Positions 35,501 through 44,290 of a stretch of DNA of 64,000 nucleotides are shown here, in pieces; position 1 is the first letter of the stretch, and the number at the start of each line of letters is the position of its first letter. The stretch covers positions 43,893,466 through 43,957,465 of the forward strand of contig JANAVB010005597.1 in NCBI GenBank assembly GCA_029216955.1. Direction: 5' to 3'. A model generated the notes under the pieces. It ran no database searches. It was not told where the DNA came from and saw only the letters and a list, made by a program, of their open reading frames with translations. Both the position numbers and the translations under genes were made by a program. This DNA is from Iris pallida. Its lineage: Eukaryota > Streptophyta > Magnoliopsida > Asparagales > Iridaceae.

Positions 35501-36431
35501 CAGAGTCAACCCCCACAGTTGTGACCTGTCCGATCATAGCAACAGTGTTAGAAACCAAAGAAACTTTATTAGGCTCACCTTTCTCTGATTGTTTAGGCTT
35601 AGATCTGCATTCACTCTTGTAGTGGCCTTTCTTGCCACAATTGTAACAAGTCACGTGGGACTTAGTCTTCTGTTGCTTGAAAGAAGGACCCTTCACTTTT
35701 AGATTAGTGAAGTCCTTCTTCTTGGGATGAGAAGCTGCCTGCTTTTCCTTCGGATCTCTCGTCTGCACAAGATTGGCTTTAGCCAACTGTTTGGACAGAG
35801 TGTCCACCTTCTGTTGGGAACACATCTCGTCCTCAACATGGATCTCTTGAAGTAGATCTCCCAAGCTAATGTCTAGCTTCTTTCTGTGCATCCTTGCATA
35901 GAAGGTACTTCATCCAGCAGAAAATTTTAAGACGATCCCTCCGACGACAAACTTGTCGGGAAGGGACATCTCTTCGTCTTCTAGTTTCTGACGCAGCTTC
36001 AGAAATTCCTTCACCTGTGGCAGCATGGACTTTTCGTCCTCAAAGAGCAATTTGTGATATTTTTTAACCACAAACATTTTGCTCATGTTCTTGTCTTCTT
36101 CATACAGATTTTCTACAGACTTCCATATGTCTCTGGCAAGTTCCTTCTTCGAGTAGGATTCTGCCCGGGAGTCCTCCATAGCATTCAGGATGAGAAGCCT
36201 GCAGATGCTATTTTCCCTTCTCCACTTGGCCTGGAGTTTGGTAGCCGCGTTGATTGCGACAGTAGATCCAGTGTCTGGAACAGAGGGTTCTTCCTCCAAT
36301 AAAACATGATCAACGTCTTTCAGTTGAAGAGTTAGGTAAACCTTTCTCTTCCAGACTTGATAATGCTCTCCATCGAACTTTTCCAATTTGCAGAAGTCCG
36401 ATTGGAGAAGCGAAGCATTAATGTTTTCCAT
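32514..36431 (-). pseudogene. Copia gag-pol polyprotein, three in-frame stops
   Basis: One frame from 36431 to 32514, broken at 35910-35912 (TGA), 34473-34475 (TAG) and 32889-32891 (TGA). All three sites fit a lost Trp (TGG): T-P-H-E-L-stop matches the usual T-P-Y-E-L-W, and G-A-A-I-S-stop-K-S-K-K-Q matches I-S-W-K-S-K. Domains in order: gag (M-E-N-I-N at 36431, F-D-G-E-H-Y-Q-V-W), CCHC knuckle C-Y-N-C-G-K-K-G-H-Y-K-S-E-C near 35651-35610, protease D-T-G-A near 35490, pre-integrase H-x-R-L-G-H, integrase core, RT with Y-V-D-D near 33460, and RNase H with Y-C-D-N-Q-A. The start at 36431 lies 24 bases inside the 5' LTR border. Confidence 0.93.
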
Positions 36432-36454
36432 CTACACGGATCTTGCTTTGAGAT
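36432..36454 (-). other. Copia leader with degenerate primer binding site
   Basis: In sense, ATCTCAAAGCAAGATCCGTG follows the 5' LTR and leads straight into the gag ATG. It resembles the initiator tRNA-Met site only in part (CTCAAAGC against ATCAGAGC), so it is either decayed or uses another primer. Confidence 0.5.
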
Positions 36455-37626
36455 TGTTAGTCCCGGGGCTTGATCAAAGATGGTAAAACAGATACAACAA
36501 AGATCTACGAAGATACAAATACCAAATAACCCGATTACAATATGGAGGAGAAAAATAGAGAAGAGAAGATCTCTCGTTCTTCCTTGCAAACGTGTTGCAA
36601 TTGGGACAGAATGAGTTACAATAAACTAGAGAGAGATGAGAAGAAGAACAATACTGGGGTGTCAAAACACCGTTGCTCAAAGCAAGATTCTCCCCACACG
36701 ATCTGCTTCCAGGAACCAGCAAGTTTGAAGAACTTGTGGAACGCTCGAAGTCACCTCTGTTCTGACTCCTCGGATGGACTTGCAATGGCGGCAACAGCTC
36801 TATCTCTCTTTCTCCTTTTCTGACTTGTATTTTTCGTTATACCACAAAGGAGGTCAGAAGAGAGTATTTATAGAGAGAGGGTGGAAACCCAACCGTCTCT
36901 TCAGTTATGGAAAGATTGAATCAAATCTCAAAAGATAGCAACGAGATTTAATTCAAATCCCACAAAGATAGCAACGAAATTAATTCAAATCCCACAAAGA
37001 TAGGATCTGAATTAATCGTATCGATTCAGCCTTTCCATAACTGATTTGTAATCTGCACAGTCAGCGGAGCCCTCCATGCGGCAGCAGCAGCAGCAGCCTG
37101 GCCGCATGAGCCACATGGCCACATGGACCGCATGGGCCGCATGGACCACATGAGCCGCATGAGCCGCATGGCCGCATGGACCGCATGGACCACATGAGCC
37201 GCATGGACCACATGAGCCGCATGGACCGCATGGACCACATGAGCCGCATGGACCACATGAGCCGCATGGACCGCATGAGTCGTATGGCCGCATGAATCGC
37301 ACGTGTCGCATGTACCGTATGGTCCACATGGCCGCATGAGCCCGAGCTCGAGTCCGAGTCGCTAAGCCCCTTTAGGGCTTAGCTCCAAATGGAATTAATC
37401 CAAGAGAATGACAAAAGCATTAATGCTTAATCCTTGGAGCCTTATTCTTACCTCCTAGTAAAATCATCCACATGGTTCCCTCCTTAGGGTCACCACCCCA
37501 TGTGCATCTCTCAACAACACACCCAAGTATATATGTTGAGATAACTCATGGTGCATTTCCATGTGGGACTAAACTTTACAAGGCATGTTGAGAGCAAGCT
37601 CTCTCCATGTAAAGAAAGCACCAACA
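36455..37626 (-). repeat. Copia 5' LTR (minisatellite at 37082-37340)
   Basis: A 1,172-bp LTR, TGTTAG...CACCAACA. It is nearly identical to 30258-31438 outside the minisatellite, so the insertion is recent compared with the LINE it interrupts. Confidence 0.92.
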
Positions 37627-37631
37627 ATAAA

Positions 37632-37886
37632 TCGTCTGGGCCAGACGGTTTTAACGCGGTCTTCTACAAACATCACTGGGAGCAGATAAAGTACCAAGTA
37701 TTGTCTGTGGTGCAAGATTTCTTCATGACAGGTAGACTTCTGAAAGAACTAAACCATACCTTCTTAACTCTAATTCCTAAAAAAGATGGGGCCACGGCGC
37801 TGGGCGATTTTCGACCGATTGCTTGTTGCAATTTTCTGTACAAAGTTATCGCACACTTAATGTGCTCTAGAATGCAGGAGATCATG
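37632..37886 (+). pseudogene. LINE ORF2, start of reverse transcriptase
   Basis: Continues the LINE cut at 30257. It shows the RT motifs S-S-G-P-D-G-F-N-A-V-F-Y-K, L-T-L-I-P-K-K-D-G and D-F-R-P-I-A-C-C-N-F-L-Y-K-V-I-A. LINE similarity stops near 37886 (M-Q-E-I-M) before the RT middle, and unrelated sequence with microsatellites follows. The 3' end of this LINE copy is therefore missing, which is unusual because LINEs normally lose their 5' ends. Confidence 0.85.
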
Positions 37887-37944
37887 CGACCCAAGTGGTC
37901 GGAGTTCGAGGCCCAGTGGAGGCGAGTTCGCCACAATTACCCAT

Positions 37945-37947
<3 letters not shown>

Positions 37948-37997
<50 letters not shown>

Positions 37998-38046
37998 GCA
38001 TCTCTGTGTGTGTGTGTTTGTGTGTTTTGTGTGTGTGTGTGTGTGC
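37948..38046. repeat. (AT)n followed by (GT)n microsatellite
   Basis: Pure AT from about 37948 to 37994, then a GT-rich tract to 38046. A GC/CA tract follows at 38136-38159. These flank the SINE-like piece. Confidence 0.92.
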
Positions 38047-38054
38047 ACGTCCCT

Positions 38055-38170
38055 AAATCATTAGCCTAGTGGTAGTGCGGGAGGCCGCCCAAGCATAGTT
38101 CTTGGATTCGAATATCCCCTCGGACGGCTGAGTGGCGCGCGCGCGCACATACACACACAGTTTTTTTTTC
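38055..38170 (+). mobile_element. SINE-like tRNA-derived fragment
   Basis: An A-box-like TAGCCTAGTGG (38062-38072) and a B-box-like GATTCGAAT (38105-38113) are spaced as in Pol III internal promoters, and a T run follows at 38161-38169. No intact cloverleaf can be folded by eye, so a SINE head is more likely than a tRNA gene. No clear flanking duplication was seen. Confidence 0.45.
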
Positions 38171-38219
38171 ATATAAAGGAATAAATTTAGATTAAATTGT
38201 ATGAAAAGGGAATAGTTTG

Positions 38220-38535
38220 GAAGTATTGTGGGAAGGGGGAAGGGTCGCCAATATATTTGGCACATAATGTATGACTCGGAGAACCCCATACGAATGAACA
38301 TTTGTGCCAAGTGTTTTGGCGCTAAACCGAGCAGTTGTGCCAGCAGCATCGACGAGAGGATTTTGTGTCGTTACTTTTGGCTCAAAACGTACTTGTGCCA
38401 ATTCTTTTGGCTCAATATCATTTACTTTTGGCTAAAATGTACTTGTGCCATTACTTTTGGCTCAAGAAGTACTTGTGCCATTACTTTTTGCTCAAAAAGT
38501 ACTTGTGCCAATTCTTTTGGCTCAGTAGCATTTTG
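38220..38535. repeat. GTGCCA / TTTGGCTC tandem array
   Basis: Repeats of TACTTGTGCCATTACTTTTGGCTCAA, about 32 bp, are clearest at 38366-38524, preceded by looser copies such as TCGCCAATATATTTGGCACA. Each unit has GTGCCA facing TTGGC, an imperfect palindrome. It is related to the array at 39925-40090. Positions 38536-38828 hold nothing recognised beyond short duplicated CTAGAAGTCCCC words. Confidence 0.75.
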
Positions 38536-38836
38536 GCAAACAAACGTCAATCTCACTTCCGACCGCGTCATTGAAGTGAAGACTCGGTGGAATATTAGAA
38601 GACTGTGCTCTTTTACAGAATCTTAGAAGAATGTGTCCTTAGATTTGCGGGAAAGGTAAAGTATTGTTTGAAGACCGTGCCCAATTGCCTACTTATACTT
38701 CTATTCTTCTCTCCATAACCAGAAGTCCCCTCTTCTTTGTAACTAGAAGTCCCCCTCTTCCTTGTTTATTTGTAAACAAGAAAAACCAAGAAGAACCAAG
38801 AGAAGGAAGAAGAAAAACAATAACGAGTAATGTTAT

Positions 38837-39442
38837 TAGAGCTGTCAAAATGGGCTAAGCCCGTTGGGCTGGCCCGCCCCGTCCGCCAAAAAGGTGGGTT
38901 GGGCCGAGCATTTAGGAGCCCGCCAAACAGGCGGGCCTAGGTGGGCTGGCCCTCTAGTAGCCCGTCCCGCGGTGGGCTAGCCCGCGAGCCAAGTGGGTTG
39001 GCCCGCCATCTATTTTTTTATAAAATTTTTAATTTTTTTATTTAGCACATATATGATATATGTATTATAAATGATAAAAATTCTCATTTAAGGCAAGTAA
39101 TGACGTATAAAATATTAAATTTGGTCATTTATTTACATGAATGAAGGTGTTTTAAAAAAATATCTACTATTATAATGTTTCTTGTATTTTACTTGTAATT
39201 TGATGCATATGAGAGTGAGTAGAAAATATTATATATATAATTTTTTTCTTTTAAGAAACTAAACAATAATTAAAAAAAATTAAAAAATTAAGCGGGCCGG
39301 CCCGCCTAGCCCGCGGCCCGCCGGTGGGTTGGGCTGAGTTGGAATTTTTTCAGCCCGTCAAAATGGTGGGTCGGCCCGCCCTGCCCCGCCAAATGGTTGG
39401 TTACGGGCCGGCCCGCCCCGCCGGCCCGTCTTGACAGCTATA
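38837..39442. mobile_element. hAT MITE, 606 bp
   Basis: Terminal inverted repeats TA(G/T)AGCTGTCAA and the perfect 8-bp duplication AATGTTAT (38829-38836 and 39443-39450). G+C-rich subterminal GGGCTGGCCCGCC and CGGCCCGCC arrays surround an AT-rich centre. The build matches the 25225 hAT element but the TIR differs, so it answers to a different hAT subfamily. Non-coding. Confidence 0.88.
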
Positions 39443-39703
39443 AATGTTATTCATAAATTAGTCATTTTCAAAAGTAATATTTTGATAAGTTGAAAAAAAT
39501 TGAGTTAATCCTCCTTCGTAACATAACTCATTTAATTTACTTCCGTACGAGCATACTATTTTTAGGCTACGATCCATGAAGGAGAAATTCAATATCTGAA
39601 GTACAAGAATGTGATAAGCTTCTTGTAAAAGAGGACCCCAAGTTTGAGAATAGGGCTGTGGAGTTTGAGAATTAGATAAGTGAGAGGTAGAGGGAGAATT
39701 TGC

Positions 39704-39743
39704 GGGGGGGGGGGGGGGGGGGGGGGGGGGGAGGGGGGGGGGG
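39704..39743. repeat. Poly-G tract
   Basis: Twenty-eight G in a row (39704-39731), one A, then eleven G. It could form G-quadruplexes. The exact length is prone to sequencing or assembly error. Confidence 0.9.
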
Positions 39744-39844
39744 CGAAGAAGTGTGAGGAAGCGAGAGAACTGTGAGGCTATCTGTTACCCACAGAGAGTT
39801 TTATAGAGGAGAAGTAAATATTAGATTTGTGGCAAGTAACGGTT

Positions 39845-40195
39845 AGATTTGTGCCAAAGTGACTTGACGGTAAAGTTGTCGATGCAAATCCTACCGTTAG
39901 CCAATGAATTGTGTTGCACTCATTTTGTGTCAATTCAATTGGCGGAGCTTCTTTTTGTGCCAATTCAATTGGCGACCAAAGCCTTTGTGCACCATTGGCA
40001 CTCTTTTTGTGCCAATTCAATTGGCGATTAAATTATTTGTGCCAATGGGGATGGCAAAAATCCACTTTTGTGCCAATTGATTTGGCACAAAGTCCTCTCT
40101 TCCAAACTTTCAAACAGATAATTTAATATATGTCATCTGACTGGCACAAACCCGTGGAAAATTGCTTCCGTGCCATCTCATTTGGCGACGGATCC
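39845..40195. repeat. Palindromic GTGCCAATTCAATTGGC array
   Basis: Repeated TTTGTGCCAATTCAATTGGCG words, best at 39925-40090, with looser copies to 40195 (for example GTGCCAATTGATTTGGCACA, a longer palindrome). It belongs with the 38220-38535 array; the MITE and other DNA lie between. No coding sense. Confidence 0.75.
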
Positions 40196-40422
40196 CCCTT
40201 CTGCATTTTCTCCATACATTTCACTTCACGTACAAATATCATATAATTTTTTTCCCTGTGTGAAAAAACTTATATAAAAAAGTTGCGGAGCTTTTCATTC
40301 ATCTTTCTAATTACAAGGTTCTTCTGTTTATTTTTCTAACTACAAGTTGGGGAGCAATAACGAGTAATGGAGCTTTTCATTCATCTTACGTCAATCTCCA
40401 TCTTCCTTGTAACTTGAAGTCC

Positions 40423-40651
40423 AAAGGGCGGAGCCACAAATTTTTTTAGGGAGGGCTAAACAATCAATAAAAACAAAAAACAAAAAACAAAAAACTACTA
40501 CCATAAGATTCGAATCAGAAACCAACGCTATCAAAGCCAATTAACTCAACCAATTGAGCTACAGCTTTCACATGGTATATATTGCTAGCTACTGCCAATT
40601 ATTTAAGTCCGGGCTACAGTCCGAAATAGTCCACCTTACGCTCCGCCCCTG
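40423..40651 (-). mobile_element. Short element with TIR-like ends and internal tRNA-like boxes
   Basis: The ends are AAAGGGCGGAGCC and GCTCCGCCCCTG, an inverted repeat resembling the hAT-type CAGGGGCGGAGC. Flanks share TGAAGTCC (40415-40422 and 40655-40662). On the minus strand an A box TAGCTCAATTGG (40561-40550) and B box GATTCGAATC (40516-40507) are followed by a TTTTTTG-repeat tail. It is either a SINE inserted in a MITE or a SINE whose ends look like TIRs. Confidence 0.55.
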
Positions 40652-40662
40652 TAATGAAGTCC

Positions 40663-41127
40663 CCCTCTTCCTTGTTTATTTTTTCTCCTGAGTACTTGGG
40701 CCGCATGTCTCACCGCTACCACTATACTAGGGGATCATTGACATATAAAAAAAAAGTTGGGGAGCTTTTCATTCATCTTTCTAATTTTATTCTTTCTTCT
40801 AACTTTGTACCGACACAGTAATTTTATTAAAGTTAAATACTCTATAAAATCTTCTACTTAGAAAGTCCCGGAGAGATTGATATGTATACCTCCTTCAACG
40901 GATTACCATGGAGAAAGATCTTGTGCATATCCACCCACCTACAACAACAATGACAAGAAAATTTGTATTCAGAGGTGGATCCAGAAATGTATATTGGGAT
41001 GTATTAGAGTAGGTTGGAGTAGACTAGATGTAAGCAAACTTTAATAAAAAATTAAAAACAAAAACCTATATGAAAAAAATAAATATTTGATCTTGTAAAC
41101 CTATTTACAGCAAATCGGTCGTTTCCC
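40663..41127. other. Intergenic AT-rich sequence, nothing recognised
   Basis: No coding frame, no clear repeat border. Contains duplicated TTGGGGAGCTTTTCATTCATCTT words also present near 40340-40390. Confidence 0.5.
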
Positions 41128-41130
41128 TTA

Positions 41131-41420
41131 GGGGCTGTTTGGATCGATGTAACTCTTTGGAAGTGTGAAAGTGGCACTTGCAGCAAGTTGAGTTTCCGTT
41201 GACTTGCGACAAGTGACACTTTCCAAAATGTGTTTGGATGGAGTAATTTTTGTCAACTGCAAGTGGAATAAAAATTGGTTTGGTGTTTGGATGATTTTTG
41301 TAAGTGGAAAAAAAGTAGTTCGGTTGTTTGGATTGTTGAAAGTGAAAATTTTATGGAGATGTGGTAAACCTAGGTATGGTTACCCCCAACATCTTCTTTT
41401 GTATATATTAAAAGAATAAA
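41131..41420. mobile_element. Possible PIF/Harbinger (Tourist-like) terminus
   Basis: GGGGCTGTTTGGATCG follows TTA (41128-41130), matching the usual Harbinger TIR style and 3-bp duplication. GTTTGGAT recurs three times within 200 bp, as subterminal repeats do. The partner end was not found. It may be the left end of the element whose transposase lies at 51015-51717, now split by LARD B, but that is inference. Confidence 0.4.
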
Positions 41421-41973
41421 AGTAATTTTAGTAAAGTTATATCAATATTACACTTTGAAGTTTCAGAGCCATTTTATCAAATAGGATAATATAAATTAAA
41501 TTAATTAATATTAATAAAAATATTCTCTTTTTTCATATTCCTATTATAAAGACAAAGAGTATAGCATATGAAATATTATGAGCATACGGGGCTATATTGG
41601 CCGAGCATTATACACACGAAGAATTTATTCATTATCCAAATTTCTAACATTTCCAACATAGGCCACATATGAACGTATCAGAAAATTTCTTCAGAGGAAC
41701 ATTATATCTCTCAAACAAGTATCCTGAGAACATTATATTCATTGAAACAAACATGTATCCTGAGAAAATTTCTGAAAAAAACATGTATCCTGAGAACATT
41801 ATATCATGTAAACAAATCATTGAAACGTGTAAACAAAATTTATTTACAGGAACATTGTATGATTACATCATTCAAACAAGTCATTGAAACATGGTTCCTG
41901 AGAAAATTATAACATTATATCATTCAAACATGTAAAGAAAATTTCTTTACAGGAACATTATATTCATTGAAAC
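41421..41973. repeat. AT-rich sequence with ATCCTGAGAACATTATA repeats
   Basis: TATCCTGAGAA(C/A)ATTATA and AGGAACATTATAT words recur several times at 41690-41960. The same words resume at 49095, directly after LARD B, confirming that LARD B split one repeated block. 41969-41973 is the GAAAC duplication. Confidence 0.7.
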
Positions 41974-44290
41974 TGTCACGCCCCGCTCCCGTAGGAGCGA
42001 TCGTCCTCGCTAAGGCGTGATGCCGCACGAGCCTAGATTGCGCTCGTGCAAGGCGGGTTCCATAACGGCCGATTTCAGCGGCTGCGACGGGGTCGTCGCA
42101 CAGAAGTCCCAAGCAGAGACATTGAATACTAGCAGCGGAATTTAGAACAAATACAAGTTATTCAAAGAAGCTCTTTATTGATATTGAAACAACGATTACA
42201 TTGGGGGCGCAAGGCCAAGATTACAATCACTCAAGCTCACTCTTCTCACATTTTACAAGTTCACTCAGCTCTCTCTCTCATCTCTCAATTACAAGTCTTG
42301 ATCCTGCGGAAGCTTCGGAAGGCGATGTCCATACATTATGTCCTGTATAAGTCTTTTGCTCCATGCGGCCGCAAGCTTCGAATCGCCAAGGAACTCCGTA
42401 CCTCGACGCATCCAAGCGAGCTCCGCGCCACGAGCTTCTACCTGTGCCTGCACATGTAAACTATGTGGTTGTCAGTACTCAACTGTACTGGTGGAATGAG
42501 CTCCTCGCCCACCCATACAAAACCAACACGTTTACTTTACTTTTGTGCAACTTAGTCCCCTTTATGATTATCTTTCTATTCTTGTCTTAGGATCAGTTTT
42601 AGGACCAATGCCTTGCCTATTTTGTGTCTTTAGACCATCCCGTGCTTGCACAACAATGTCGACTCATACCTTGCCTTAAGACCCTTCTCGTGCCAACAAC
42701 GTTAACCTATCGAGTCGTGTTTGCCTTACGGCTTAAATCAGAGACGCAACTACGCGATGAAGCTCCCTTTTCTGTGTGACCGTGCTACAAACCCTTGCTG
42801 AGGTCATACCTCGCAATTCAGTAAGACTTAACCATATCGCCGCCTCGCGGCCCTTGCCGCCTAGCGGCCCTTGCCGCCTAGCGGCCCTTGATACTTTGAC
42901 CACCAACTGACCCAATCAAGACTTCTGAACTTATGTCGACCCACTTTGCCTTGCGGCGGTTTCCCGACTTAACTCAAACAACTCAACCAACTTAAGGAAC
43001 TTATATGCCGACAACTCAAGACTTGACGCCACCTCTCGTGCCGAAGCACGACGCCTATGTTGAGATCCAATCTTAGGCCCGAACTTTGTGTTCTAACTGT
43101 ACACACCTTCAACTCAACTCAATCCAAAGGCATACACGCGGTTAGCCGCTATTTGCCGACATCTATATGAACTTGGCCACTGGCATCACAAGCCATACCT
43201 TGACGTATAGTTTTGTTAATCGGGATCCTTTCGACGCAAGTAGCTAGCCCCGTCGCAAGTCCTCGCTTAACCTGTGCCAAAACCTTACGCACGACTATAC
43301 CCTGTTCCCTCCTAGGCCGAGTCGGCCCCCATGGCCCAGGGGTTACCGCTCGAGGGTTCATCGTCCTTGTCGACAAGTTGTCAAATGACCATGCAAGACT
43401 CGACACAAACTGACGTCTCACACAGTCATTCCTCCACCAAAACCAAACTTCTATCCTTGAGACCCCTCGACGACCCATGGTCACGAGCATTCTTTCCTTG
43501 AGACCCCTCGATGACCCACGGTCGCGAGCATTTCCTTCCTTGTTACCTTATCATTTGGTTCAACTCATAAATGCCTATTTGATATCCCTTTCTTAAAACT
43601 CACCTTGAATCATAGTCCTTGCCTTAGACACTAAGCCCGTGCATCGTGCCTTTAGCCAATCGTGCTCTACGTGATACTCCTGCCCAAGTCGGCGGGCCTT
43701 GAGATCGAGGGACTACTTAACTTGACAACCGCAGAATGAACGGGACAACACTTGGAAAGACTTAGGTCGACCGACATAGCTTTGCCTAACTTACTCAAGC
43801 CTACAACTTAACCCGAGGGACGAGCAAAGGCTATGCCAAGCCTTGTGCAGTGGAACCGTGCACGCTTTATCAAGCATTTATGGGCGACGCCTATGACTTA
43901 GGCTAACTCTTAGCTTTTGCATCGAAGACCAACATTCCTTCTCCCAAGCCACGGGACGAAGGACCGAGTGTCATTTTCAAAGCACGTCGTGCACCAACTC
44001 TAAGCCAACTGTTGGACCTTTTTCCATGTTCTAACTCATTTCGACCCGTCGGGATTGTTCCCTTTAGCTATGTGGATTCATCTCTTTTATTATTAAGCCT
44101 ACTTGTGCAAGTTGAAAACATGCGTATTATTATGTAAAGGCAAAGATGAGGCAAGTTCACCGAAACTACCCCACCTGAGCGAGCGGTCGCCTCGACCGAG
44201 CGATATCTTCCAGCAGCCGTTGCAAGGCTAAGGCCAAACGCCGTCGGCGTTTCGATTCCTCCGATTGACTGAGCGGGATGGGGCACTACA
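41974..44290 (-). repeat. LARD B 3' LTR
   Basis: A 2,317-bp LTR, TGTCACGCCCCGC...GGGGCACTACA. It contains an 18-bp unit CTTGCCGCCTAGCGGCCC present once more than in the other LTR (about 42841-42895). Confidence 0.92.

Larger units (their letters stand above)
30258..37626 (-). mobile_element. Ty1/Copia retrotransposon, complete structure
   Basis: A 7,369-bp element with LTRs at 30258-31438 and 36455-37626 (TGTTAG...CCAACA) and the perfect duplication ATAAA (30253-30257 and 37627-37631). The minus strand encodes gag, protease, integrase, RT and RNase H in that order; integrase before RT marks Ty1/Copia. The protein style (W-W-I-D-T-G-A, C-K-L-V-K-L-L-Y-G-L-K-Q-A-P) is closest to the Tork/Tnt1-like lineage as far as I can judge by eye. 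It split the LINE RT region. Confidence 0.94.

Noticed and set aside
38062..38113. tRNA gene at 38062-38113
   Set aside because: A and B box-like words are present but the arms do not pair into a cloverleaf; a SINE head explains it better.
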